NCBI RefSeq assembly: GCF_000092845.1
Contig: NC_014150.1
Location: 1,636,919 to 1,700,918, forward strand
Length of the DNA stretch: 64,000 bases
Source of the DNA: Brachyspira murdochii DSM 12563
Lineage (GTDB): Bacteria; Spirochaetota; Brachyspiria; Brachyspirales; Brachyspiraceae
Direction: 5' to 3'
Shown: in pieces, positions 53,503 through 62,867 of the stretch
Layout: each line of letters starts with the position of its first letter
Position numbering within the stretch: the first letter of the stretch is position 1
The notes under the pieces: generated by a model
Told to the model about the DNA's origin: nothing
The model's input: only the letters and a program-made list of their open reading frames with translations
Databases searched by the model: none
Program-made: the position numbers and the translations under genes

Positions 53503-56361
53503 TTATTCATTGGTAACTAGCTTATCTTCGCTTCCATTAACTTTGCCGTCTTTATCTACTTTTACAGTAAATATTTTAGACACTCCTTTCTCTTCGGCAG
53601 TTATTCCATAATAGGCATCTGCTATTGTGGCAGCTACTTCATCATGCGTAATGATTAAAAACTGAGTATTATTAGATAGATTTTTAACCATGTTCTTGTA
53701 TCTTATAATATTAGCTCCGTCAAGTGCAGCGTCCACCTCATCTAATATACAGAAAGGACTAGGTCTGTACAAAAATATTGCAAATACCAAAGCAAGCCCT
53801 GTCATAGTAAGCTCTCCTCCTGAATATGACACTATATTTTCCATCTTTTTGCCCGGAGGCTGAGCGAATATATCTATAGGGCTGTTTAATAGATCCTCTT
53901 CATTTTGTATTTTTAATCCTGCATTACCGCCGCCGAATAATATTTTAAAAGTCTCTGAGAATTTTTTATTTATTTCATTAAATGTTTTTAAGAAATCCTC
54001 TCCTGCCTTTTTATTGGCGTCTGCTATAATTTTTAATATTTCTTCTTTTGATTTCTCTAAGTCTTCTTTTTGTTTGCTCAAAAACTCAAATTTATTTTTA
54101 GCTTCCTGATATTCGTCCAAAGCCATTTCATTAATATGACCTAGATTTTTTATTTTTTCATTGATAGAGTTTAATTTATTTTTAAATGCATCTTCATCTA
54201 TAAGATTTTGAGTATTCTCTTCAAACTCTTTCAAATTAAGAGCATAATTTTCATAGAAATGAGTATATATATCATTAATTTTATCTTTGCTCTGATTTAT
54301 TCTCTCGCTTACTCTTGTAATGTTTTCATTTGTTTCATTTAATTTTCTAACTCGTTTTGCATGGCTTACTTCAAAATTAGATAATGCCGATTCTGCCTTT
54401 TTTATTTCATTAGCTTTATGTCTTGATTCGCTTTCTGTTTTTGATTTTTTCTTTTCTAATTCTTTATAGCTTATAGAGTTTTGTTTGTATTCTTCATTAA
54501 GTTTTTTATAATCTTCTTCAAGTCTTGCTATTTTTTCATTGAGCGTTGCAAACTCATCTTCTATTATTTTCATGCTTTTTATTATCATCTCTTTTCTGTC
54601 TTCAGAGGCTTTTTTGTTAGTTTCGTATTTAGCCCTTTCTATTGTAAGAGTAGTAAGCATCGCATTAGATTTATTAATATTATCAGTGGATAATTTTATT
54701 TCATTATTTAAATCTTCCATTTTTTCTATATTGCTTTTAATAAAGTTTTCCAAATCGGCAATCTCTTTATCTATTGCCTCCTTTTGCATATATGTACCTT
54801 CTTTATCAAAAAGCAAATCAACGAAAGGGTCTTTTATTTTAGTATATTCTTTAAAAATGCCCTGTAAAAATAATGCATCTTTTTTTTCTATTTCTAAACT
54901 CTCTCCCAAATTTTTTATAAAGCCGCATAATGAATTAAAGCTAAGTTCATTTAAACTTGATAATACGCCTTCTTCTTCAAATTCTTTTATAGTTTTCATC
55001 TTTGTATTTATCGCATTAAGTAAATTATTAAAGCCTATATCAATATCACTTTCATGTTTTCCTATATTCTGATAAAAGCTGTTTCCCATAACATCTTTTT
55101 TCTTTTCATCAATCTCGCTTATAATTTTATTTATTACGTCAAGCTGTCTTTCTCTTGCGTCTGCAATTTTTAAAGTAGCGTTTTGATTTTCTTCTGTCAT
55201 AGAAGATATTTTATCATTTAAACTTGCTATTTTATTTTGTTCATTTGCTATATTGGTTTCTTCAATTTCCTGTTCTTTTAATGATCTCTCTATATTTTCA
55301 GCTATATTTTTAACTTCTTCTTCAAGTTCTGCTATTTGAGTTTTATCTTCTTCTATTCTTTTTAAGAGAGTATTTTTTCTGTTAAGAGTCTCTTCTTTTT
55401 CTTTGCCTGCATTGTCAAGCTGATTCTTTAATTGGTTCGACATCTTCTCTATATGCGTAAGTTCCGTAACTATTAATGATACCTGTTTATCAAGCTCTAT
55501 AGACAAACTTCTTGTCTCTTCAAATTTTAAAAGTTCCTGCTGTTTCTGATTGTCCAAATCTTGAAGTTCTTTTTCTAATTCCTGTTTTTTATTATTATGC
55601 TCTTCAAGGCTTTTATTCTGCTCTTCTAAAGTAATTTTTAATTTTTTTACCTGATTAACATTCAAGCTAATACTTATTTTTTTCTGTTCATCTTTAAGAT
55701 TATAATATTTTTCTGTTCTTGCTGCCTGTTCTTTTAAGGATTTATAATGTTTTTCAGATTCTTTGATTTGTATTTTTACATTGTCAAGATTTCTTTCGGA
55801 TTCTTCAAGTTTTTTGGCAGCCTCTCTTCTTCTTTCAAGATATTTACTAATTCCAGCTGCATTTTCTATAATGCTTCTTCTCTCTTCTGGCTTTTGTTTT
55901 GCTATTTCAGAAACTGTACCCTGCTTAATAACAGAGTAGGCATTTTTACCAAGTCCAGTATCCAAAAACATATCAACTATATCTTTTAAACGTACCTGCT
56001 CATCATTAATATAATATTCTGACAAGCCTTTTCTATAATATTTACGAGTAACAACAACCTCGTCTGTATCGTATTTTTTTATCCATCTTGATTTATTATC
56101 TAGCGTGAGTGCAACTTGTGCTAGTGAAGAAGGTTTTCTAGTATCAGTACCATGAAAAATTACGCTTTCAAGACCTTTTGAGCTGTCTATTCTTAATCTG
56201 CTTGCAGACTGCTCGCCCATAACCCATAGAAAAGCCTCTACTATATTACTTTTACCTATTCCGTTTGGTCCAAGTACTACAGTAACACCTTCATTAAACT
56301 CTATATTGGTTTCTATGGCAAATGATTTGAATCCGTGCAAATTAAGATTCTTTATATACAT
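53503..56361 (-). CDS. smc: Chromosome segregation protein SMC, short form
   Basis: A 952-residue SMC ATPase. Walker A is G-P-N-G-I-G-K-S-N near residue 32, the N-terminal block V-M-G-E-Q-S-A follows, the signature S-Y-S-G-G-E-L lies near 845, and Walker B F-C-I-L-D-E-V-D-A-A-L-D near 870. Two long coiled coils span about 170-420 and 540-800. The central 420-540 segment lacks the glycine-rich motifs of the standard hinge, and the protein is about 200 residues shorter than typical bacterial SMC. It condenses and segregates the chromosome with ScpAB. AGGA precedes the start. Confidence 0.9.
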   Translation of the reverse strand: MYIKNLNLHGFKSFAIETNIEFNEGVTVVLGPNGIGKSNIVEAFLWVMGEQSASRLRIDSSKGLESVIFHGTDTRKPSSLAQVALTLDNKSRWIKKYDTDEVVVTRKYYRKGLSEYYINDEQVRLKDIVDMFLDTGLGKNAYSVIKQGTVSEIAKQKPEERRSIIENAAGISKYLERRREAAKKLEESERNLDNVKIQIKESEKHYKSLKEQAARTEKYYNLKDEQKKISISLNVNQVKKLKITLEEQNKSLEEHNNKKQELEKELQDLDNQKQQELLKFEETRSLSIELDKQVSLIVTELTHIEKMSNQLKNQLDNAGKEKEETLNRKNTLLKRIEEDKTQIAELEEEVKNIAENIERSLKEQEIEETNIANEQNKIASLNDKISSMTEENQNATLKIADARERQLDVINKIISEIDEKKKDVMGNSFYQNIGKHESDIDIGFNNLLNAINTKMKTIKEFEEEGVLSSLNELSFNSLCGFIKNLGESLEIEKKDALFLQGIFKEYTKIKDPFVDLLFDKEGTYMQKEAIDKEIADLENFIKSNIEKMEDLNNEIKLSTDNINKSNAMLTTLTIERAKYETNKKASEDRKEMIIKSMKIIEDEFATLNEKIARLEEDYKKLNEEYKQNSISYKELEKKKSKTESESRHKANEIKKAESALSNFEVSHAKRVRKLNETNENITRVSERINQSKDKINDIYTHFYENYALNLKEFEENTQNLIDEDAFKNKLNSINEKIKNLGHINEMALDEYQEAKNKFEFLSKQKEDLEKSKEEILKIIADANKKAGEDFLKTFNEINKKFSETFKILFGGGNAGLKIQNEEDLLNSPIDIFAQPPGKKMENIVSYSGGELTMTGLALVFAIFLYRPSPFCILDEVDAALDGANIIRYKNMVKNLSNNTQFLIITHDEVAATIADAYYGITAEEKGVSKIFTVKVDKDGKVNGSEDKLVTNE

Positions 56362-56547
56362 CTTGTTTCCTATCTTACCTTAATATATCTTTATAATTAT
56401 ACAATTCTATTAAAAAATAATCAATTAATTTAATCTATAATATATAATATATAAAAATACTATAAATTTATTTTAATTTTATTGATAAAAATATAATTAC
56501 GATAACAAATTTTCGGTATAGTTATTTGTTATTTTAATCAAATAATA

Positions 56548-56576
56548 TTGACATAAATGATTTAATATTTTATAAT
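56548..56576 (+). promoter_or_regulatory. Consensus promoter ending 6 bases before a start codon
   Basis: TTGACA (56548-56553), 17-base spacer, TATAAT (56571-56576): both boxes are perfect. The ATG at 56583 is where transcription would begin, implying a leaderless transcript. The rest of 56362-56547 is AT-rich without a visible gene. Confidence 0.8.
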
Positions 56577-56582
56577 AGCGTT

Positions 56583-56974
56583 ATGAAAGCAATATTTACT
56601 TTATTGAATAATACACTCGACACTCGACACTCGACACTCGACACTCGACACTCGACACTCGACACTCGACACTCGACACTCGACACTCGACTAATAATTT
56701 AAACCTTTCAAAAAAATCAATATCATCTGAAAATTATAATAATTATAAAAAAATATATTTTTCTTTATACGCATTTCAGTCAATATTTTCATTGCAAATA
56801 ATTTTAAAACTTTATTTATTTAATTCAATCAAAAAACAATTATTTATAATAAGAAATTATCAAAGATTCATTATTATATATTTTCTCAATTTTTTGAGAA
56901 TATTTTTTAACTATGATAAAAGCATTTTAAATAATGTTTTTTATAAAAATTATCATTTACACAAGGAGTTCTAA
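56583..56974 (+). CDS. Small repeat-started protein, currently out of frame (possible gene fragment)
   Basis: From the ATG at 56583 ten codons lead into a pure ACACTCG array. In the present copy number the frame stops at 56700. One more copy (or two fewer) would join it to a frame that is open to 56974, giving 132 residues. The tail is rich in I, F, Y, N and K with a hydrophobic, possibly membrane-associated centre, and is much shorter than the glycosyltransferase that carries the analogous array at 37546. It may be the truncated remnant of a similar gene. No function is recognised. Confidence 0.5.
56613..56691 (+). repeat. Pure heptanucleotide repeat ACACTCG x 11
   Basis: Eleven perfect copies (56613-56689) plus two bases. 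It lies 30 bases after a start codon that directly follows a consensus promoter. The unit sequence differs from the CTT/AAG-type heptamer at 37546, but the design is the same. Confidence 0.95.
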
Positions 56975-56975
56975 T

Positions 56976-57395
56976 ATGAACAAAAAATTATTATCTATTC
57001 TTTTTACTTTATTTTTATCAGGCATTTTATCTGTAAGCTGTTCAAATGCAGATAAAACAGCTCAAGGAACAGGTATAGACAGCAAATATGCAGGTACTTG
57101 GTTAGGAGGCGGAGATTTAGCAGGTCAAACAATTATTATAAATGCAGACGGTTCAGCACAAAATCAAACTGAGGGTGTTGATATGCCTGCTTCAAGTATA
57201 ACTAAAAATTCTGATACTTCATATACAGTAAATTATACTCTTAATCCTAGCAGTGGATTTACAGTAAAAGGCACTATGAATATAGAATTTACTACTGATA
57301 CTTCTGCTAATGTTACAGGTCAAAATATAATTACTTACCAAGGCGGAAGTGAAACTCAAAACATTAATGGTACTTTAACTAAGCAGCAACAATAA
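56976..57395 (+). CDS. Predicted lipoprotein
   Basis: A 139-residue protein starting at the ATG with AAGGAG 10 bases upstream; an ATG at 56934 in frame is less likely because it lies inside the preceding frame. The leader N-K-K-L-L-S-I-L-F-T ends with the lipobox S-V-S-C. The mature part begins N-A-D-K-T-A-Q and contains G-T-W-L-G-G-G and a G-T-L-T-K ending, which resembles small spirochaetal lipoproteins such as that at 5665 (G-T-W start, W-T-K end). Function unknown. Confidence 0.8.
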   Translation: MNKKLLSILFTLFLSGILSVSCSNADKTAQGTGIDSKYAGTWLGGGDLAGQTIIINADGSAQNQTEGVDMPASSITKNSDTSYTVNYTLNPSSGFTVKGTMNIEFTTDTSANVTGQNIITYQGGSETQNINGTLTKQQQ

Positions 57396-57415
57396 TCAAT
57401 CATATTCTTTTAATT

Positions 57416-57466
57416 AATGCTTAAACTATTTAAAAGTTATTAATTAGTTTAAGCATTTTATTTTTT
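57416..57466 (+). terminator. Intrinsic terminator after the lipoprotein gene
   Basis: AATGCTTAAACTA pairs perfectly with TAGTTTAAGCATT over a 16-base loop, followed by T-rich sequence. Confidence 0.75.
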
Positions 57467-57479
57467 AATTTCTTAATTA

Positions 57480-57680
57480 CCGCACGCAGAATAGATTTTA
57501 AAATTAACTTTATTAATAATTCTAAACTTATGTGCACAAATAAAATTTTGCTATACGTGCGTGATTGAACGTATAAAATTTAAATCGCATTAGGGTGGGT
57601 ATGCCCAAAAATAGTAGGTTTATAATTTTAATCAAAGTATATATAAAAAATAAAGCTTTTAAATCTAAAAGGGTGGGGAT
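57480..57680 (+). repeat. ACGCACG repeat, left part with its unit flipped
   Basis: The unit (57480-57562) reads CGCACGCAGAAT...TACGTGCGTG, which is reversed relative to the left part that follows in normal orientation (TTAGGGTGGGTATGCC, then AAAGCTTTTAAATCTAAAAGGGTGGGGATT). In all other copies unit and left part share one orientation. The Rpn-type nuclease gene follows. Confidence 0.75.
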
Positions 57681-57704
57681 TAAAGTAAAATTTTTATATT
57701 TTTA

Positions 57705-58613
57705 TTATAGTTTCTCTACTTCTTCTATACTTAATCCTGTTAATTCACTGATAAGACTTATATCCATATTTTTATTTTTCATATTTTTAGCCATAGATAT
57801 TTGGGTTTCTTTAATACCTTCTTTAATACCTTTTTCAATTCCTTGTTCTATACCTTCTTTCAATCCTTCTTCCCTTCCTAATTTTCTTTCCTCATCAAGC
57901 ATTATTTGATTACCATATAAATAAGTCTCTTTTTTCTCATATTCCATCATCATCAATCTGCTTTTCACAAAATTATTATATTTTTTCTGCACTTCCTCCA
58001 TTATAGGTTTTTCTTTTACTATTTCAGACATAGACGCCTCCAAATTTTTACTTGTAAATACTTTTAGCCAGCAATTTAAATCTTTTGATAAAATATTTTT
58101 CTTAAATTTTTTTAACTCTATTATATGTATCTGTAGATGGTCAGTTAATAACTTTTTATTATTCATCTCATAGAGCATATAACATGAATGTATATTTTTA
58201 GTTTTATCTAAATTGAAATTAAGAAGATTAATACTTATCACTGGAGTAAGTTCATCATATCTTTCTCCATGCTTTAATAATTTACTGTAATTAACTGACC
58301 AATAATAAAGTATTCGTTCTGGAAATCTTGAATTGCCTTGTAATTGTATTTCTATTATAACAACAGATCCATTCTGAGTGATACATTTAACATCTACTAT
58401 TGTTTCTTTTAAATTCCTATTTTTTTTTAAATTAAATGGAGTAAGAATTTCAACAGAACGAAAAGTCTTCATATTAGCATTAATCATTATAGAATTAATA
58501 AAGTCTAAAAGTATAGACTCGCTACTTCCTTTATCAGTAAAAAGATAACGTATGAAATAATCATTTAAAGGATTAAAATATTTTATTTGTTTTGTATTTA
58601 ATTTCTTTTTCAT
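57705..58613 (-). CDS. Rpn-family recombination-promoting nuclease (PD-(D/E)XK transposase-like)
   Basis: A 302-residue protein. The start F-N-P-L-N-D-Y-F-I-R-Y-L-F-T-D-K-G-S, the block V-D-V-K-C-I-T-Q-N-G-S-V-V-I-I-E-I-Q (D and E-x-Q of the PD-(D/E)XK core), and the G-R-E-E-G-L-K-E-G-I-E-Q-G repeat tail near residue 245 identify the Rpn/PDDEXK_2 family. Members promote RecA-independent recombination and occur in multiple copies. A broken paralogue is at 28469-29160. This intact copy lies between the left and right parts of an ACGCACG composite repeat. No ribosome-binding site is apparent. Confidence 0.85.
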   Translation of the reverse strand: MKKKLNTKQIKYFNPLNDYFIRYLFTDKGSSESILLDFINSIMINANMKTFRSVEILTPFNLKKNRNLKETIVDVKCITQNGSVVIIEIQLQGNSRFPERILYYWSVNYSKLLKHGERYDELTPVISINLLNFNLDKTKNIHSCYMLYEMNNKKLLTDHLQIHIIELKKFKKNILSKDLNCWLKVFTSKNLEASMSEIVKEKPIMEEVQKKYNNFVKSRLMMMEYEKKETYLYGNQIMLDEERKLGREEGLKEGIEQGIEKGIKEGIKETQISMAKNMKNKNMDISLISELTGLSIEEVEKL

Positions 58614-58659
58614 AAATATATTATAATTAAATAATGTATAAATGTCAAAGTATAATTTT

Positions 58660-58876
58660 TAGATTTTATTTTCACACCCACCCTTTAAATTTTTTTATAC
58701 GATTTGTTATTTATAAATTATTTTTCTTCTTTAGCTTTTGCTGTTACTCTGGCTGCCCACCCAAGTGCATTTTTAATTTATAATGCTAATCAACGCACGT
58801 TTAGTTTTATTCTTATAAGAAGTTAAAATTGCAATTATAAATTAGTTAATATTTTAAAAATCTGCTCTGCGTGCGA
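58660..58876 (+). repeat. ACGCACG repeat, right part plus unit
   Basis: CACACCCACCCTTTAAATTT, a GGCTGCCCACCCAAGTGC tract, then a unit ACGCACG (58793) to CGTGCG (58875). It is in the same orientation as the left part at 57566-57680, so together they form the filled version of the composite seen empty at 34563-34995. Its end abuts the uvrD-like stop codon (58878-58880). Confidence 0.8.
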
Positions 58877-58877
58877 A

Positions 58878-60857
58878 TTAATAATCAAAAGCATCTTCAT
58901 CTATATCCATGTAATTGCCGGAGTAATAATTAGCCTTTTCTTTTATAAGCATTAAACGCTTTGGTATTTCCATCAAAAATGATGAAGGTATCTGCTCCAT
59001 TATGCCAGAACTTATTCTTCTTTTTTTGGAGTAGGTGAGATAAAGTTTTCTTTTAGCCCTTGTTATTGCTACATAAAGAAGCCTTCTCTCTTCATCAATG
59101 CCCCCTTCCTCTTCAAGCGAGAAATAATGAGGAAAAACTCCCTGCTCTAAACCAGTTATAAATACAGCATCAAATTCCAGCCCCTTTGCATTATGCACAG
59201 TCATAAGAGTAATGTAATCTTCATTTTCGTTTTCTGTGTTAATGTCTCTATATAAAGTGTTTTCTTCCAAAAATGTTATCAGCGATGCATTAGGCTCTGT
59301 ATTTTTGTAGTCGTAAAAACCTCTGAAAAGCTCTTTTATATTCTCTTCTGCTGTTATTATTCTTTCATTGCCTTCGCTTTTAAATATTGAAAAATAATCT
59401 ATATCTTTTAAAAAATTAAAAAATATCTCTTCTATATGTATACCGTCTTCGTTTGAAATATCTTCTTTTATTTTTATGCCGTATTCTTCTATTATGCTTT
59501 TGTATGCCTTAATCGATGAAGCAACCTTTTTGCTTAATGATATTTCATCAGCATAATCAATAGCTTCATAAAGACTTATTTTTCTGGTATTAGCAAAGGT
59601 TTCTATACTGTTAAAACTCTTCTCTCCTATTCCTCTAGGAGGCACATTAACAGTACGCCTTACGCTGAAATTATCCCCAAACCCCATCATAAGCCTTAAA
59701 AAAGAAATAGAATCTTTTATCTCAATGCGTTCAAAAAATCCTACGCCTCCTACTATTTTATAGTTTATAGAATGAAGTTTTAATTCTTTTTCATATGCTC
59801 TTGATTGGCTGTTAGTCCTAAATAGTATTACTATGTCTTTAGCCTCAAATCCATTATCAAATAAACTCTCTATTTCATTAACTACACTTCTTGCCTCTTC
59901 CAAATCACTATAGCAAATCCAATTTTCTATTTTAAATTCGTTTGGTTTGTTTGAAAATACATTTTTTTCATGACGATTGGTATTATTTTTTATAATGCTT
60001 AAAGCTGCTTCCACTACATCTTTCGGACATCTGTAATTTTCTTCAAGACGCACTATTTTTGTATTAGGATAGTCTTTCTCAAAATCAAGTATATTAAGAA
60101 CATCAGCACCCCTAAATGCATATATACTCTGGTCATCATCGCCTACAACTGTTAAATCATTATCAGCGTTCTGTGTTAATAATTTTATGAGTTTGTACTG
60201 CTGAGGGTTCGTATCCTGAAACTCATCTACCAAAACATATTTGAATCTGTTTCTATAGAAGTTAAGAACTTTTTTCTCCTCTTCAAATAATTTTATGGTG
60301 TTTAATATAAGGTCGTCAAAATCCATCACATTTTCATTTAATTCATGCTCTGTATATTTTTTGTATACATTTTCAAAAATATCCCTGTCAAAAGTAATTC
60401 CGTCATCCATATTGTTTTTTACAGCGGATATAAATTTGTTTATCATTTTTGGAGTAATACTTTTTGGAACTTTCTCTTCTTTCATTATTCTTTTAATAAC
60501 GGATAATTTATCACCCTCATCTAATATAAGAAAATTAGACTTATAACCTAAAAAATGAGCATTCTCTTTTAATATCCTAAGACATGCGGAGTGAAAAGTT
60601 CTTATAAATAATCTGCTAGGCTTTATATCAGGTACAAGAGCAGATACTCTTTCTTTCATCTCATAAGCGGCTTTATTAGTAAAAGTAACAGCGATTATAT
60701 TTTCGGGCGGAGTTTCAAGCTCATTAATAAGATAGGCAATTTTTCTCGTAATCACCAAAGTTTTACCGCTTCCAGCCCCAGAAAGAAGAAGAAGAGGGCT
60801 TCCCCTATGCAAAATACCTTCTCTCTGAACCTCGCTCACATTTTGAAGTATATCCAT
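58878..60857 (-). CDS. UvrD/PcrA-type superfamily I DNA helicase
   Basis: A 659-residue 3'-5' helicase. Motif I is L-L-L-S-G-A-G-S-G-K-T near residue 25; motif Ia T-F-T-N-K-A-A follows; motif II is V-L-V-D-E-F-Q-D-T-N near 215; motif III D-D-Q-S-I-Y-A-F-R-G-A; motif IV near 300; motif V L-M-T-V-H-N-A-K-G-L-E-F; motif VI L-L-Y-V-A-I-T-R-A-K. It acts in nucleotide-excision and mismatch repair or removes stalled replication and transcription complexes. AAGGTGAT precedes the start. UvrD, PcrA and Rep cannot be told apart here; PcrA-like is most likely. Confidence 0.95.
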   Translation of the reverse strand: MDILQNVSEVQREGILHRGSPLLLLSGAGSGKTLVITRKIAYLINELETPPENIIAVTFTNKAAYEMKERVSALVPDIKPSRLFIRTFHSACLRILKENAHFLGYKSNFLILDEGDKLSVIKRIMKEEKVPKSITPKMINKFISAVKNNMDDGITFDRDIFENVYKKYTEHELNENVMDFDDLILNTIKLFEEEKKVLNFYRNRFKYVLVDEFQDTNPQQYKLIKLLTQNADNDLTVVGDDDQSIYAFRGADVLNILDFEKDYPNTKIVRLEENYRCPKDVVEAALSIIKNNTNRHEKNVFSNKPNEFKIENWICYSDLEEARSVVNEIESLFDNGFEAKDIVILFRTNSQSRAYEKELKLHSINYKIVGGVGFFERIEIKDSISFLRLMMGFGDNFSVRRTVNVPPRGIGEKSFNSIETFANTRKISLYEAIDYADEISLSKKVASSIKAYKSIIEEYGIKIKEDISNEDGIHIEEIFFNFLKDIDYFSIFKSEGNERIITAEENIKELFRGFYDYKNTEPNASLITFLEENTLYRDINTENENEDYITLMTVHNAKGLEFDAVFITGLEQGVFPHYFSLEEEGGIDEERRLLYVAITRAKRKLYLTYSKKRRISSGIMEQIPSSFLMEIPKRLMLIKEKANYYSGNYMDIDEDAFDY

Positions 60858-61081
60858 ATCATCACCTTAAAAATTATTTTAGCATTCAGAATTATTTTTT
60901 ATTAGTGTTATAATTTTTTACAGTTATTATATAATATTAAGTATAAAACTCAAATATTGTTATATTAAGTTATCATAATATTTTTTGCTGTTTGTATATA
61001 TAAATTTTTTACTATTTATGTTATAATTAATTTTTATAAGGTATAAAAACAGCATATTTTTATAATTAAGGATAAAAAAAC

Positions 61082-62551
61082 ATGATAAAAAACAAAGAAA
61101 GACTTTTATGGATATTTCTTTTAATTTTTGTAGCGGCAATTTCTTTTTTCAACTTTAAAAGTCCTTCTCTTGCTATAGCCCAGCAGGGAAAGGCTCAGTC
61201 GGATAATGACTTTTACTATTACAGCCGCTTATTTCAAAAAGTATTTGCCACTTTGCAGCAGAATTTTGTTGATACCAACAGCGTAACAACAAAAAAATTA
61301 ATGTACGGTGCTATTAAAGGAATGCTTGAGGCTACAGATGATCCATTTACATTTTTACTTGATGAAGAGCTTAATCAGGCTTTAAATACAGAGATGTCTG
61401 GAAGATACGGCGGAGTGGGGCTTTCTATATCAAAAAATGCTGATAAAGGTCTTATGGTTGTTTCGCCTATAGAGGACGGTCCGGGCGAAAAAGCTGGTAT
61501 TTTATCTGGAGATATTATCACAGAAATTGATGGTAAAAGTACAAAAGACATGTCTGTTGATAATGCTGCTAATATCATGAGAGGAAAAGAAGGAACTAAA
61601 GTTACTCTGACTATAGTACGCGATGGAGTAGCAGAGCCTATTAAATATCCTCTTACAAGGGCAATAATAGAAATAAAAAGCGTTAAATATAAAATGGTTG
61701 ATGATACAGTAGGTTATATAAGAATAACTACTTTCGGCGATGATACAGCTAGAGATTTGGAAGATGCTTTAATAGATCTTAAAAAACAAGGTATGAAAAA
61801 ACTTGTATTAGACTTGAGAAATAATCCGGGCGGAAGACTTGATACAGCTATTAATATAGTAGAAGAGTTCTTAACAGAAGGAAAAATAGTATACACAAGA
61901 GGAAGAACAAAAAACGAAAATCAGGATTATTATGCTTCTAAAAAAGGCGATGAATGGCTTGAAGGCGATATGGTTGTATTAGTTAATCAGTATAGTGCTT
62001 CTGCTTCAGAAATACTTTCAGGAGCTTTGCAAGACAGCGGAAGAGCTAAACTTTTGGGTGAGACTACATTCGGAAAGTTCAGCGTTCAGTATGTACTTCC
62101 TTTAGATACCAGAGATAATACTTCTTTCAAATTTACAGTAGCCCATTACTACACTCCAAACGGAAGAAGACTTCATGGTAAAGGATTAACTCCGGACTTT
62201 GTAGTGGTAGAACCAAAATTAAGCAGTACAGATATAACAGCATTAACCGAACTTAGAAAAGGCGGACAAATATCTGCTTATGCTAAAAAATACCCTAATG
62301 AAAGTTCTGATGCTGCTGCTTTGCCTGCTTTTAAAGAAGAGCTTAGAAATCAAAACATTATGGCTAGTGATTATTTACTTGAGCGTTTAATATACAATGA
62401 ACGTAATTTGGATAATTATAAAGAGATATATGATCTTCGCTATGACAAACAGTTAAAGGCGGCTATTGAATATCTTGAAACAGGAAAAGAACCTCCGCAA
62501 GATAAAGAAGAGCCTAGAGAAAATTGGTCAAATGAAAAAGAAGAAAATTAA
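61082..62551 (+). CDS. Carboxy-terminal processing protease (CtpA/Prc, S41 family)
   Basis: A 489-residue exported protease. An N-terminal membrane segment (about residues 10-28), a PDZ domain (about 105-190, with Y-G-G-V-G-L-S-I and K-A-G-I-L-S-G-D-I-I), and an S41 peptidase domain with L-D-L-R-N-N-P-G-G, the nucleophile serine in Q-Y-S-A-S-A-S-E-I and the lysine in T-T-F-G-K-F-S-V-Q. It cleaves unstructured C-termini of envelope proteins. AAGGA precedes the start, and a terminator follows. Confidence 0.95.
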   Translation: MIKNKERLLWIFLLIFVAAISFFNFKSPSLAIAQQGKAQSDNDFYYYSRLFQKVFATLQQNFVDTNSVTTKKLMYGAIKGMLEATDDPFTFLLDEELNQALNTEMSGRYGGVGLSISKNADKGLMVVSPIEDGPGEKAGILSGDIITEIDGKSTKDMSVDNAANIMRGKEGTKVTLTIVRDGVAEPIKYPLTRAIIEIKSVKYKMVDDTVGYIRITTFGDDTARDLEDALIDLKKQGMKKLVLDLRNNPGGRLDTAINIVEEFLTEGKIVYTRGRTKNENQDYYASKKGDEWLEGDMVVLVNQYSASASEILSGALQDSGRAKLLGETTFGKFSVQYVLPLDTRDNTSFKFTVAHYYTPNGRRLHGKGLTPDFVVVEPKLSSTDITALTELRKGGQISAYAKKYPNESSDAAALPAFKEELRNQNIMASDYLLERLIYNERNLDNYKEIYDLRYDKQLKAAIEYLETGKEPPQDKEEPRENWSNEKEEN

Positions 62552-62567
62552 TAATATTTAATTATAT

Positions 62568-62606
62568 AAAAGGGTGATAGTATTATTTATATTATCACCT
62601 TTTTTA
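62568..62606 (+). terminator. Intrinsic terminator after the processing protease
   Basis: AAAAGGGTGATA pairs with TTATCACCTTTT followed by a T-run. The remaining part of the 316-base gap up to 62867 holds AT-rich sequence and the promoter below. Confidence 0.8.
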
Positions 62607-62808
62607 TATTATAATTAAATTAGCAGCAGGTATATTTTTGCGTCATTTTATAGGTAAAATAATTGACATATAAATATTTAGAAAATTTATTTTTAGGGAT
62701 ATATAAATTTTTTTTATAGCTAAAAATATAGTACAAAAAATTTATTACAAAACTTAATATAAGTCAATAAAATTATTTTGTTATAAGCTAAATAGTAAAA
62801 TATATTCA

Positions 62809-62836
62809 TTGACAAATAAATAAAAATGTATATACT
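62809..62836 (+). promoter_or_regulatory. Promoter of the gene at 62868
   Basis: TTGACA (62809-62814), 16-base spacer, TATACT (62831-62836), about 32 bases before the ATG. A strong CGGAGG ribosome-binding site lies at 62855-62860. Confidence 0.75.
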
Positions 62837-62867
62837 ATATATTAATATAGATTTCGGAGGTAAAATT

